Source of the DNA: Acetobacteraceae bacterium | GTDB taxonomy: Bacteria; Pseudomonadota; Alphaproteobacteria; Acetobacterales; Acetobacteraceae | Reading direction: 5' to 3' | Assembly: GCA_030041255.1 (NCBI GenBank) | Contig: JASHOF010000147.1 | Location: 1 to 59,463 of the forward strand | DNA: 59,463 nt | Shown here: positions 26,328-34,898 of the stretch, one piece after another | Layout: each line of letters starts with the position of its first letter | Position numbering within the stretch: position 1 is the first letter of the stretch | Notes under the pieces: generated by a model | What the model was told of the DNA's origin: nothing | Seen by the model: the letters and a program-made list of their open reading frames with translations, nothing else | Database searches by the model: none | Translations under genes and position numbers: made by a program

Positions 26328-27361
26328 TCTTCCGCCAGCTCTTCGACGCCACCTCGGGCACTTACAGCTACCTCCTCGCCAGCCGTCGCGGCGGCGAGGC
26401 GCTGATCATCGATCCCGTGCTGGAAAAGGTCGGCCGCTATCTGCAACTGATCGGCGAACTCGACCTCAGGCTGGTGAAGGCGGTCGATACCCACCTGCAT
26501 GCGGATCACGTCACCGGCCTCGGTGCGCTGCGCGACCGCACGCACTGCATCACCGTCATGGGCGAGATGAGCAAGGTCGATGTCGTGTCGATGCGTCTTT
26601 CCGATGGAGAGAAGCTCCGTATCGAGGGCGTCTCGCTCGACGTGATGTACACGCCCGGACATACCGATGATTCGTACAGCTTCCTGATGCAGGACCGCGT
26701 CTTCACCGGTGATACGCTCCTGATCCGCGGTACCGGGCGGACGGATTTCCAGAACGGCGACGCGCGCACCCAGTACGAATCGATCTTCGGCCGCCTGCTG
26801 AAGCTTCCGGACGAGACGCTTGTCTATCCGGCGCACGACTACAAGGGCGATACGGTGAGCACGATCGGGGAAGAAAAACGCTACAACCCCCGGCTGCAGG
26901 TGAAATCGGCTGACGAGTATGCGGCACTGATGGGCAGCCTTCATCTGCCCAATCCGAAGATGATGGACGTGGCGGTTCCGGCCAACATGCGGATCGGGCT
27001 GGTGCAGGACGAACTGGCGCGGCAGGGCTTCGTATTGACGGCAACCGAGGCGATGGCGCTGGTCGGCCGGCCGGAGGTGGCGATCGTCGATCTCCGGGAA
27101 CGGGAGGAACGCGACAAGCACGGCAGCATCCCGGGCTCACTTTCGGTTCCCTATCCCGCTCTTGCCGAGAATGTCCGTGACGGCGGCGTGCTGCACGAGC
27201 TGGCCGCAGCAACGGGGAAGGCGATTGTCTTCTATTGCGCCTATGGGGAACGTTCGGCGATGGCGGTCGCGGCGGCGCACGAAGCAGGGCTTGCCGGCGC
27301 GAGACACATCCAGGGCGGGCTCGATGCCTGGAAAAAGGCCGGTGGGGTGGTTGTCCGTTAG
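26324..27361 (+). CDS. persulfide dioxygenase-rhodanese fusion (metallo-beta-lactamase fold)
   Basis: 345 residues. The N-terminal ETHE1-like domain (about 1-235) has VDTHLHADHVTGLGALRDRT (HxHxDH iron site), YTPGHTDDSYSFLM, VFTGDTLLIRGTGRTDFQNG and YPAHDYKGDTVSTIGEEKRY. The C-terminal rhodanese domain (about 250-345) has VAIVDLREREERDKHGSIPG and the active-site cysteine in VFYCAYGERSAM. Such fusions oxidise glutathione persulfide and move sulfane sulfur, detoxifying sulfide. It is coupled to the M20 peptidase. Its final codon and TAG stop lie at the left end of an IS, but the protein end (GGLDAWKKAGGVVVR) looks complete. Confidence 0.92.
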   Translation: MIFRQLFDATSGTYSYLLASRRGGEALIIDPVLEKVGRYLQLIGELDLRLVKAVDTHLHADHVTGLGALRDRTHCITVMGEMSKVDVVSMRLSDGEKLRIEGVSLDVMYTPGHTDDSYSFLMQDRVFTGDTLLIRGTGRTDFQNGDARTQYESIFGRLLKLPDETLVYPAHDYKGDTVSTIGEEKRYNPRLQVKSADEYAALMGSLHLPNPKMMDVAVPANMRIGLVQDELARQGFVLTATEAMALVGRPEVAIVDLREREERDKHGSIPGSLSVPYPALAENVRDGGVLHELAAATGKAIVFYCAYGERSAMAVAAAHEAGLAGARHIQGGLDAWKKAGGVVVR

Positions 27362-29472
27362 CCCAACTTCCATTTTTCGAGGACGATTTTTGATGGCGGC
27401 ACGGCTGTGGGCCGCCGGAAGCGTTTGAAATTGTTGGGGCGAGCTGGCAAGTGGGCTGGCGATCCGCAAAGTAGTGACTAAAATGATGTAGATTTCCTCT
27501 CGAAATTTGGCTTGTCTCAGATGCATAGTGACCTATGTACATTCGCGAGTCGCGGCGGTCCTACAAGGGCAAGACGTACATCAACTACCTGTTGGTGGAA
27601 GCGGTTCATACGCCGAAAGGACCCCGCCAGAGGACGGTGTGCTCGCTCGGCGATCTGCGCCCGCGCCCGCGGGAGGAGTGGCTGAAGCTCGCGTGCAAGA
27701 TCGAAGACGCGTTGATCGGCCAGGGCGAACTGCTCGATGCGGACGACGGCGAGGTCGTCGACATCGTTGGTCGGGTGCGGGCGCGGCGTGCCTGCGGTCA
27801 TCGACATCACGAGGTCCCTGCTGATCGGCAGCCGGCGCGCTCGCCGGGACCGGGCGGCGGGTTGATCAAGGTTGATCCGACGCGGGTTGCGACCGAGCGC
27901 CACCGGGAAGCCGGCCCGGTCCATGTCGGTCATCAGTTCTGGCATCGTCTGGGGCTCGACGAGATCCTCGGCGACTGCAAGCTGTCGGCTACGGTGCGCA
28001 AACTCGCCTGTGCGATGACGCTCAATCGGTTGATCGCGCCTTGCTCCGAGCACGCGATGCCGGATTGGGTGCGGCGCACGGCGCTGGCCGACATCCTCGG
28101 CATCGACTTCGACGCCCTCGAAGAAGACCCGCTCTATCTGGTGCTCGACAAGCTGCATCCGCACCGCGCCGCTATCGAGGCGGCGCTGGTGGCGCGCGAG
28201 CGCAGTTTGTTCAATCTCGATGCGACGGTCTATCTGTACGATCTCACCGCGACCTATTTCGAGGGGCAGTGCGTTCGCAACGTCAAGGCCAAACGCGGCT
28301 CTTCGCGCGACCATCGATCGGATTGCAAACAGTTCGTGGTGGGGCTGGTGGTGGACCGCGAGGGCTTTCCGATCACCCATGAGGTGTTTGCCGGCAATAC
28401 GCAGGATCGCACGACGCTGGCCACCATGCTCGATCGCCTGACCGAGCGCACCGGCCTCCAGGAGGGGGCGACCGCGGTGGTCGACCGCGGCATGGCGTGC
28501 GACGACAACATCGCCGAGATCAAGCAGCGCAAGCTCAACTATGTCGTCGCCAGCCGCCAGCCCGAGCGCGATCGCTGGCTTGGCGACTTCGAGGGCACCG
28601 AAGGCTTCACCCCGGTGCTGCGCCAACCTTCGCTGCTCAACGCGGCCCAGAAGAAGACCGCCATCGAGGTCAAGACCTGCACGCAAGGGGGCCACACCTA
28701 CGTGCTGTGCCGCAGCCAGCAACGCATCGCCAAGGATCGCGCCATTCGCAGCAAGCAGGAAGGCCACCTGCGCGCCGACATCGCCAGGCTGATGCGCCGC
28801 GTCGCTGACGGCAAGCTCGTCAAGGCGGCCACCATCAACCAGACGATCGGACGGCTGCAGGAGCGCTATCCGCGCGTCGCTCGCTACTTCCAGATCGCCC
28901 ATGACCCGCAGACCGCAACGATCGTCTGCGCGTTCGATGCGGCCAAACATGCCAGGGCCGAGCAGCTCGACGGCTGCTATCTTATCAAGACCGATCGCCA
29001 GGACCTCTCCGGCGACGAGCTCTGGCGTATCTACGTCCTGCTCACCCGCGCCGAAACCGCCTTCCGTGACATGACATCGCCGCTCGCCGAGCGGCCGATC
29101 TTCCACCACATCGAACGCCGCACCGAAGCCCACATTTTCCTCTGCGTGCTCGCCTATCACCTGCTGATCGCCATCGAGAAAACCCTGCGCGACCAAGCAA
29201 TCCATACCTCCTGGGCCACCGTGCGCGACGCTCTCAAGACCCATCAGGTCTGCACCATCGTCCTGCCGATCGCCGACGGCTCATGCCTGCGCATCCGCAA
29301 GGCCGCCACCGCCGCACCAAACGTCCAGGATCTCTACCACCGCCTCGCCATCTCCCCGCAGATCATCAAGCCCCAGCACTCGTGGACCACCGCCCCGGCA
29401 TAGTGACTATAAAAATGCCCATCCCCTTGATACAAACCAACTTTCTCACGAGAAATCCGGAAGTTGGGCTAA
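27358..29472 (+). mobile_element. IS1634-family insertion sequence, complete
   Basis: About 2115 bp bounded by 14-bp perfect inverted ends, TTAGCCCAACTTCC (27358-27371) and GGAAGTTGGGCTAA (29459-29472), around one full transposase gene. No direct target repeat is visible: the left flank is ...GTTGTCCG and the right is AGGCCCGCG. The left flank is a rhodanese gene end and the right an unrelated TPR gene end, so the element probably caused or marks a deletion. Confidence 0.88.
27535..29403 (+). CDS. IS1634-family DDE transposase
   Basis: 622 residues, full length for the family. The N-terminal region starts MYIRESRRSYKGKTYINYLL. The RNase H-like core has LYDLTATYFEGQ (first Asp), FVVGLVVDREGFPITHEVFA followed by GNTQD, AVVDRGMACDDNIAEI (second Asp) and the C-terminal YVLLTRAETAFRDMTSPL with the Glu-containing helix. 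It closes with ERPIFHHIERRTEAHIFLCV, LAYHLLIAIE. No frameshift is seen, so it is probably active. A C-terminal relic of a related transposase lies at 1217-1664. Confidence 0.9.
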   Translation: MYIRESRRSYKGKTYINYLLVEAVHTPKGPRQRTVCSLGDLRPRPREEWLKLACKIEDALIGQGELLDADDGEVVDIVGRVRARRACGHRHHEVPADRQPARSPGPGGGLIKVDPTRVATERHREAGPVHVGHQFWHRLGLDEILGDCKLSATVRKLACAMTLNRLIAPCSEHAMPDWVRRTALADILGIDFDALEEDPLYLVLDKLHPHRAAIEAALVARERSLFNLDATVYLYDLTATYFEGQCVRNVKAKRGSSRDHRSDCKQFVVGLVVDREGFPITHEVFAGNTQDRTTLATMLDRLTERTGLQEGATAVVDRGMACDDNIAEIKQRKLNYVVASRQPERDRWLGDFEGTEGFTPVLRQPSLLNAAQKKTAIEVKTCTQGGHTYVLCRSQQRIAKDRAIRSKQEGHLRADIARLMRRVADGKLVKAATINQTIGRLQERYPRVARYFQIAHDPQTATIVCAFDAAKHARAEQLDGCYLIKTDRQDLSGDELWRIYVLLTRAETAFRDMTSPLAERPIFHHIERRTEAHIFLCVLAYHLLIAIEKTLRDQAIHTSWATVRDALKTHQVCTIVLPIADGSCLRIRKAATAAPNVQDLYHRLAISPQIIKPQHSWTTAPA

Positions 29473-29729
29473 AGGCCCGCGCGAGGAACCGGACACTCCC
29501 CTGGGTACGGCTCCGGCTTGCTGCCGCGTTCGGGCAGGCGGGGGAATTGGACGAAGCCCGACAGGAACTCGATGCAGCGCGCGCGCTCATCGCTCCCGCG
29601 GCACGCGCGGAATACGCGACGCTCGCCATCTATCATTCCCAGGCGCAATATCAGCACCCGGAGTTCATCGCCTGCGGCGCGCCCACGCTGTACGCCGGGC
29701 TGAGCAAGGCAGGAATGCCGGAGGCATAA
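29473..29729 (+). pseudogene. C-terminal remnant of a TPR protein (adenylate cyclase-type tail)
   Basis: Directly after the IS right end the frame reads LPWVRLRLAAAFGQAGELDE and ARQELDAARALI, a tetratricopeptide helix pair, then closes with YAGLSKAGMPEA. The pattern 'xxxxFIxxxxxGLRKAGLPE' ends many alphaproteobacterial adenylate/guanylate cyclase-TPR proteins. Only about 85 residues remain, without start or upstream domains. The rest was lost on the IS side. Confidence 0.55.
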
Positions 29730-29740
29730 CGCATAACGGT

Positions 29741-29790
29741 ACCAGGGCCGGGTCGACGCCTGGAAAAACTCGGGAAGCGCGGTGGTCGGG
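29741..29790 (+). pseudogene. rhodanese C-terminal remnant
   Basis: One frame reads QGRVDAWKNSGSAVVG followed by TAG, matching the last turn of rhodanese domains (compare IQGGLDAWKKAGGVVVR at the end of the persulfide dioxygenase gene). Nothing rhodanese-like precedes it. It may be what is left of a second rhodanese gene removed in the same rearrangement as the TPR gene. The match is short, so confidence is limited. Confidence 0.4.
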
Positions 29791-29832
29791 TAGCGAGCCC
29801 ATCGCTCCGACCTGATCAGATGAGCGTAGTCG

Positions 29833-29987
29833 CTATAGCGAGCCGTGGACCGTGTACGGGATGCGCACGATCTTGACGTTCATCGCGTTGCCGTTGACGA
29901 GCACCTCTGCGTCGACCGTGCCGCCTTCGGCGGCGCTGCCGCGAGCATCGCGGCGAGCAGGACCGCAAGGGCGCCCTTCCATCTCAT
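29833..29987 (-). pseudogene. small secreted protein, frameshifted, at the end of the ABC transporter operon
   Basis: An ATG at 29987 overlaps the livF stop (ATGA) and begins a signal peptide, MRWKGALAVLLAAMLAAA. About 20 codons in, the frame turns into unrelated sequence ending after 36 residues. In the neighbouring frame it continues as AEGGTVDAEVLVNGNAMNVK, IVRIPYTVHGSL and TAG at 29833. A single-base indel near 29935 explains this. Intact, it would be a periplasmic protein of about 50 residues, co-transcribed with the importer. I do not recognise the family. A sequencing error is the main alternative. Confidence 0.5.
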
Positions 29988-30700
29988 CCGCGCAGCGTCC
30001 GCATCACGGTTTCATCGGCCATGGCGTCCTTTGGCGAGCCCTCGAAGATGATCTCGCCGCGGTCGATCGCGTACAGCCGGTCAGCGACCCCGGCCGCATT
30101 CGCCAGGTTGGATTCGGCGAGCAGGATCGATATGCCCATTGCTTTGATCATCACAACGGCGTCGCGGAACCGCTTGACCACCGCCGGCGCCAGCCCTTCG
30201 AAGGCTTCGTCGAGCAGCAGCAAAGACGGCGAGAGTGCCATCGCGCGGGCGATCGCCACCATCTTCTTCTGACCGCCGGAGAGGTTGAGGCCGCGTCGCG
30301 GCAGAAACGCGCGGATCTCCGGAAACACGGCAAAGACACGCTCCTCCCCGACTTCGCCCTCGCCGCCGCGCCGGCGTACCGCCTTCTCGGAAAGCCAGCG
30401 GCTGATCGCCAGATTTTCGGCAACGCTGAGGTCCGGAAAGATGTGCGCTCCCTCCGGCGCGTAGCCGATACCGCGCTGGGCGCGCTTGTGCGCGGGCAAG
30501 CCGGTGATGTCTTCGCCACGGAAGCGGATCCGCCCCGAACGCATCGCGAGGAGGCCGTTGATGCTTTCGATCGTCGTCGTCTTGCCGGCACCGTTGCGGC
30601 CGACGAGGCCGACGACTTCCCGTGCCCCGACGGTCAGCGACACGCCGCTCAGGACGTGGGCGGAACCGCGAAAGGTATCGATTTTGTCGACCTCGAGCAT
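29984..30700 (-). CDS. livF: branched-chain-type ABC transporter ATP-binding protein LivF
   Basis: 238 residues. Walker A GRNGAGKTTTIESINGLL, signature LNLSGGQKKMVAIARAMA, Walker B LLLLDEAFEGLAP, and the H-loop position reads LLAESNLANA (Asn where most ABC ATPases have His), which is common in LivF-type subunits. It pairs with LivG to drive import through LivHM. It lies 3 bp behind livG in one operon. After GYAPEG the sequence has a small insertion (SEKAVRRRGGEGEVGEE). Its stop overlaps the start of a small secreted protein. Confidence 0.9.
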   Translation of the reverse strand: MLEVDKIDTFRGSAHVLSGVSLTVGAREVVGLVGRNGAGKTTTIESINGLLAMRSGRIRFRGEDITGLPAHKRAQRGIGYAPEGAHIFPDLSVAENLAISRWLSEKAVRRRGGEGEVGEERVFAVFPEIRAFLPRRGLNLSGGQKKMVAIARAMALSPSLLLLDEAFEGLAPAVVKRFRDAVVMIKAMGISILLAESNLANAAGVADRLYAIDRGEIIFEGSPKDAMADETVMRTLRG

Positions 30701-30703
30701 CGC

Positions 30704-31456
30704 TCAGACAGGCTGCGTGCCGAGCAGAACGCTCGCGACATCGCGATTGGCACGGATCTCCTGCGGCGTACCCTGGGCGAGAACCCCCCCCTCATGCATC
30801 ACGACGACACGATCCGAATAGGTAAAGACGATATCCATGTCATGCTCGATGACGACCGCTGCGCTGCCCACGGCGCGCACGACCGCCGCTACCGTATCCA
30901 TGATCTGCGCCTTGTCGCGAGTCCCGACGCCACTTGTCGGTTCATCGAGAAACAGCACCTTCGGCTTCAGAGCATAGGCCACTGCGACGTCGAGCAGTTT
31001 CCGCTCGCCCTGCGCCAGGCTGCTGGCCATGAGGTTCTGCTTGTCGCGCAGGCCAAACAGATGCAGCACATCCTGCGCCTCGGCTGCCACCGCGCGATCG
31101 CCCTCGGCGAGCGAGAAGGCGCTGCGGGTCTTGCCCTCCCGCGCGAAGATCGAAAGCGCCACGTTGTCGCGCACCGTGAGCCCGTCGAACAGATTGACCA
31201 GCTGGAAGCTGCGAGCGATCCCGGCACGGATGCGCTCCGCCACGGAGGCCACCGTGATGTCGTGGCCCCCGAACATGATGCGGCCGGAATCGGCGATCAC
31301 GTGCGCGCTGATCAGATTGACGAGCGTCGTCTTGCCGGCGCCGTTCGATCCGACCAGGGACAGGAATTCGCCCTCATCGACATGGAAATCGACATTGTCC
31401 ACAGCACGCAGATCGCCGAACCGCTTGCTCAGCTTGACCGTTTCCAGCAATGCCAT
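30704..31456 (-). CDS. livG: branched-chain-type ABC transporter ATP-binding protein LivG
   Basis: 250 residues. Walker A GSNGAGKTTLVNLISAHV, a long LivG-type Q-loop region (AGIARSFQLVNLFDGLTVRD), signature SLAQGERKLLDVAVAYAL (Gln in place of the usual Ser-Gly context), Walker B VLFLDEPTSGVG and H-loop VVIEHDMDIVF. It couples ATP hydrolysis to transport through LivM/LivH. It starts one base after the livM stop, a tight operon. The ligand cannot be deduced from this subunit. Confidence 0.92.
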   Translation of the reverse strand: MALLETVKLSKRFGDLRAVDNVDFHVDEGEFLSLVGSNGAGKTTLVNLISAHVIADSGRIMFGGHDITVASVAERIRAGIARSFQLVNLFDGLTVRDNVALSIFAREGKTRSAFSLAEGDRAVAAEAQDVLHLFGLRDKQNLMASSLAQGERKLLDVAVAYALKPKVLFLDEPTSGVGTRDKAQIMDTVAAVVRAVGSAAVVIEHDMDIVFTYSDRVVVMHEGGVLAQGTPQEIRANRDVASVLLGTQPV

Positions 31457-31457
31457 G

Positions 31458-32459
31458 TCAGCGCCTTTCGCCGCGCCAACGGCTGATGGCGCTCCCGATG
31501 CCCCCGACGATGCCGGTCGGCAGCAGCAGGATCAGTACGACCAGGACCACGCCGAGCAGAAACTGCCAGTATTGGGTCTCCGCCACCGCATAGGTCTGTA
31601 GAAACGTATAGACAATACCGCCGACGATCGGACCGATGAAGGTGCGAAAGCCGCCGAGCAGCGTCGCGAACACGATCTCGCCCGAGAACGGCCAGTACAG
31701 GATGTCCGGGGTCGCGAGGGCATTGAGCGGCACCCACAACACGCCGGCGAGGCCGGTCAGGGTGCCGGAAATCAGAAACGCCGCATAGCGATAGTGGCGG
31801 ATGGAGAGGCCGAGGAATTGCGCGCGGGTTTCATTGTCCCGGATCGCCTGCAAGGCTTTACCGAACGGCGAATGCACCACCACCCACATGAATGCCACCA
31901 CGGCAATGAAGACCACCAGCACGTAATAGTAGTAAGTCGAGATGAATCCGGAGAAGCCGGCCCCACCAATGAGCCCGCCGAGCAGGCGGGGAACCGGAAC
32001 ACGCATGCCATCGGTGCCGCCGGTGAGCCAGAACAGCTTGAGAGCAAGGCTCCACAGCACCTGCGATAATGCCAGCGTCAGAATGGCGAAATAAAACCGC
32101 GTGTGGCGCACGCAAAGATATCCGAACACGACGGCGGTGATGCCCGAGGCCAGCAGCCCGACCAGGAGATAGAGCTCCATCGAGCGGACATCGAGGTATT
32201 GCACCAGAAGCGCGACCGTGTAGGCCCCGACTCCGAAAAAGGCGGAATGGCCGAACGACAGAAGGCCCGTGTAGCCGAGCAGCAGATTGAAGCCGAGCGT
32301 GGCGATGGCCATGTCCAGGCCATAGATGAGCAGCAGCGTCTGGTAAGAGGTGAGGAAGTTGGGCGCTACCGCCAGCAGGATCACGGCCACGACGGCGGCA
32401 AGCGCGATCCACCCCACTCGCGGACGGGGCGGGGAAAGCGCGGCGGCGAGTTCGCTCAT
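31458..32459 (-). CDS. livM: branched-chain-type ABC transporter permease LivM
   Basis: 333 residues with about ten hydrophobic helices. The LivM core has LNLLLGYTGLLSFGHSAFFG, VGAYTVALLVQYL, and the cytosolic coupling region SPFGKALQAIRDNETRAQFL followed by GLSIRHYRYAAFLISGTL. It overlaps livH by 4 nt (ATGA) and is one base from livG. It forms the membrane pore with LivH. The C-terminal tail is short and basic (RWRGERR). Confidence 0.92.
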   Translation of the reverse strand: MSELAAALSPPRPRVGWIALAAVVAVILLAVAPNFLTSYQTLLLIYGLDMAIATLGFNLLLGYTGLLSFGHSAFFGVGAYTVALLVQYLDVRSMELYLLVGLLASGITAVVFGYLCVRHTRFYFAILTLALSQVLWSLALKLFWLTGGTDGMRVPVPRLLGGLIGGAGFSGFISTYYYYVLVVFIAVVAFMWVVVHSPFGKALQAIRDNETRAQFLGLSIRHYRYAAFLISGTLTGLAGVLWVPLNALATPDILYWPFSGEIVFATLLGGFRTFIGPIVGGIVYTFLQTYAVAETQYWQFLLGVVLVVLILLLPTGIVGGIGSAISRWRGERR

Positions 32460-33340
32460 GCAGCCCCAAACAGGCCGGTCGGCCTGACGACGAGGACGAT
32501 ACCCGCCAGCAGATAGAGGAATGCAAGTTCCTCTTCAGGGAAGAACTGCACGCCGACAGTGCGGAAAAAGCTCACGATCACCGCGCCGACCAGGGCGCCT
32601 TTGAGGCTGCCCATGCCACCGATCACCACCACGATGAAAGCCACCACCAGATAATCGATGCCCATCCCGAGCACCGCCGCCTGGCTCGGCACCACGACTG
32701 CCCCTCCGACCCCGGCCATGAAGCAACCGATCGTGAAGGCGAGGAGATACACGCGCCGCACATCGAGGCCAAGCGCCGATGCCATCCGCCGGTCTTGTGC
32801 GGTGGCGCGCAGCAACACCCCAAAGCGGGTGCGGTAGATGAACCCCCAAAGCGCCAGGACCGCAACGACGCCGACCGCGATCACCACGAAATTATAGGCC
32901 GGATAGAGATAGCCGAGGATCTTCACCGACGGCAGTTTGTCCGCCACCGCGTCGGCAGAAAGCGGCACGCCGCCCCAGACGAAGCGGATCCCGTCCTCCA
33001 GGATCAGCAGCAGGCCGAACGTCACCAGAAGCTGGTATTCCTCGGCACGCTGGTAGAAAGGCCGCAGCAGGGTCGGCTCGATCAGCGCGCCGAGCACGCC
33101 GACACCGACCGCGCCCAGCGGCACCAGCAGAAAGAAAATCAGGCCGTGTGCCGTGAAGCCGCCGGCGACCGCCTGTCCCACCAGCCACGCTGTGATGTAG
33201 GCACCGATCGCGTAGAGGCTGCCATGGGCCAGATTGACGATCCGCATGACCCCGAAGATCAGGGTCAGCCCCGATGCGATCAGGAACAGCACAGAGGCGT
33301 AAAATAGCGAATTCAGGACTTGAATGAGGAATATGCCCAT
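32456..33340 (-). CDS. livH: branched-chain-type ABC transporter permease LivH
   Basis: 294 residues, eight or so membrane helices. LIASGLTLIFGVMRIVNLAH and GSLYAIGAYIT are the LivH signature; the coupling loop is RTRFGVLLRATAQDRRMASA followed by LGLDVRRVYLLAF; GGMGSLKGALVGAVIVSF is the conserved C-terminal motif. The start at 33340 (MGIFLIQ) is chosen from family length; the frame stays open another 92 codons upstream without homology. A strong hairpin lies between it and the upstream livK, so the binding protein and the membrane parts may be expressed at different levels. Confidence 0.92.
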   Translation of the reverse strand: MGIFLIQVLNSLFYASVLFLIASGLTLIFGVMRIVNLAHGSLYAIGAYITAWLVGQAVAGGFTAHGLIFFLLVPLGAVGVGVLGALIEPTLLRPFYQRAEEYQLLVTFGLLLILEDGIRFVWGGVPLSADAVADKLPSVKILGYLYPAYNFVVIAVGVVAVLALWGFIYRTRFGVLLRATAQDRRMASALGLDVRRVYLLAFTIGCFMAGVGGAVVVPSQAAVLGMGIDYLVVAFIVVVIGGMGSLKGALVGAVIVSFFRTVGVQFFPEEELAFLYLLAGIVLVVRPTGLFGAA

Positions 33341-33413
33341 ATCAACAAACGGCCGCCGCCGGCCTCGCCTCCCTATACGCCCCCCACCTGAACGTGGGCT
33401 CACCCCGACACAC

Positions 33414-33440
33414 AGCGCCCGAGGTCCGGCCTCGGGCGCT
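33414..33440 (-). promoter_or_regulatory. stem-loop between livK and livH (attenuator or mRNA stabiliser)
   Basis: An 11-bp perfect stem, AGCGCCCGAGG with CCTCGGGCGCT around TCCGG, lies in the 181-bp gap. It is flanked by direct copies of CCTATACGC at 33372-33380 and 33444-33452. There is no T-run. In such operons a hairpin here commonly protects the binding-protein mRNA and lowers downstream expression; that role is inferred. Confidence 0.5.
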
Positions 33441-33521
33441 CCGCCTATACGCTTTGCCCCCCGGCCCTCCCTTAAGTGGAGAAGAGCCGAAGGGCAAGGT
33501 GTTTTCGCGCTGTGGCCTCGC

Positions 33522-34898
33522 CTACGCTGGCTTCGCCCAAGTGGTCCTGATCCAGTCCGCCGCCGCCGTATCCTCCATGTTTTTTGAGGTCGGCTTCGGC
33601 CATCCCGGCGGCGCACTCACGGTGCGGATAGCGAACTCGAGGACCCGGTCGGGGTCATAGACCGGGAACGGATACTCCGGGACGTTCTTGGAAAATCCGG
33701 TCACTGTATTCTTGTAGCCCTGGTGGTTGTCCGGGGAGATGTAAATATAGCCGGACGGCGCTTCGATCCCGAGCCCCTCGAGCTGGGCGATGATCACCTC
33801 GTCGCTCGGCCAGCCGCCCTCGAGCATGTTCGCTCTTTCGACCGCCGTCTTCAGGGCATAGAGCGCCGTATAGGCGCCTTCCGCCTCGAAGTTCGGATAC
33901 TCCTGCCAGCGCTTGTAATAGCGCTGCACGAAGCCCGCACTTGCCGGCCAGCGATCACCGGACGGATAGGTGAAGTAGTAGTTGGCATGGCAGCCGACCA
34001 GCAGACCTTCGGGGTGGTCCTTGCCGATCGCGGACGGATTGACGCCAAATGCAATGGTACTCGCAAACTTCATCTTGTCGTAGAGGCCATAACGCAGGGC
34101 CTGCTTGTAGAACGCCACATAGTCGCCGCCCCAGATCGAGGAGAACAGAAGATCCGGCTGCGCAGCGATGATCTTCGGAATGTACGGCGTGAAATCGGTG
34201 GTACCCAGCTTCGGCCAGTTGACCGAGACGCTCTCCGTGCCGGGTATCAGATGGTCCATCACCAGGTTGAAATGAAGGTAGGCGTTGTGGCCATAGGCGT
34301 AATCAGGGTGCAAATGGGCGATTCTCTTGACATGCGGCCAGGTCTGGGCCACCGCCGTCGCACAGGTCATGCCGTCGGCCGACTGGATGTTGGTGATGCG
34401 GAACACGTATTTCGGTTTCGTGTCCGCCCGGTCGAACACATAGTCGGTGCAGCCGTCCGTCAACAGCGTCAGGAGTTGAAGCTCTTCAGCAACCGGCGCC
34501 AGAGCGGGGCTGGTGCCGCTCGATATGACGCCGCTCAGGAGATCGACGTTTTCGGAAAGCTTGAAGCGCCGTGCCTCCTTCACCACGGTGTCAACACCGG
34601 CAGCCTCGTCGGTCTTGATGGTCTCGATCTTACGTTTGCCGAGCAGGCCGCCTTCGGCGTTGATTTCTTCGGCCGCCAGCACATGTCCCTTGAGCGACGG
34701 CTCACCGAGGACCGCAGCCGGGCCGGTCAGGAATGTGATGTGGCCGGTCTTGAACGGTGTCGACGGGATCTTCCCTTTCGGCTGCACGGCGGCCCGCGCC
34801 GGGCCGACGCTGGCGACGCCGAATGCGCCGGCAGCGGCGCCGACACCGGCCGCCACGCCAGCACTCAACATGTTCCGACGGTTGATGTTCTTGATCAT
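33522..34898 (-). CDS. livK: ABC transporter substrate-binding protein, LivK/type 1 periplasmic-binding family
   Basis: 458 residues. The N-terminus NINRRNMLSAGVAAGVGAAA is a twin-arginine-type signal (RRNML) with cleavage near ARA. The mature protein follows the type 1 PBP fold: FLTGPAAVLGEPSLKGHVLA, AAEEINAEGGLLGKRKIETI, SGVISSGTSPALAPVAEELQ, and the hinge-region repeats. Length is at the long end for LivK. The ligand is not predictable; branched-chain amino acids, amides and aromatic acids are all bound by relatives. A GGGAGG ribosome-binding site lies 8 nt before the ATG. It heads the operon. Confidence 0.9.
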   Translation of the reverse strand: MIKNINRRNMLSAGVAAGVGAAAGAFGVASVGPARAAVQPKGKIPSTPFKTGHITFLTGPAAVLGEPSLKGHVLAAEEINAEGGLLGKRKIETIKTDEAAGVDTVVKEARRFKLSENVDLLSGVISSGTSPALAPVAEELQLLTLLTDGCTDYVFDRADTKPKYVFRITNIQSADGMTCATAVAQTWPHVKRIAHLHPDYAYGHNAYLHFNLVMDHLIPGTESVSVNWPKLGTTDFTPYIPKIIAAQPDLLFSSIWGGDYVAFYKQALRYGLYDKMKFASTIAFGVNPSAIGKDHPEGLLVGCHANYYFTYPSGDRWPASAGFVQRYYKRWQEYPNFEAEGAYTALYALKTAVERANMLEGGWPSDEVIIAQLEGLGIEAPSGYIYISPDNHQGYKNTVTGFSKNVPEYPFPVYDPDRVLEFAIRTVSAPPGWPKPTSKNMEDTAAADWIRTTWAKPA

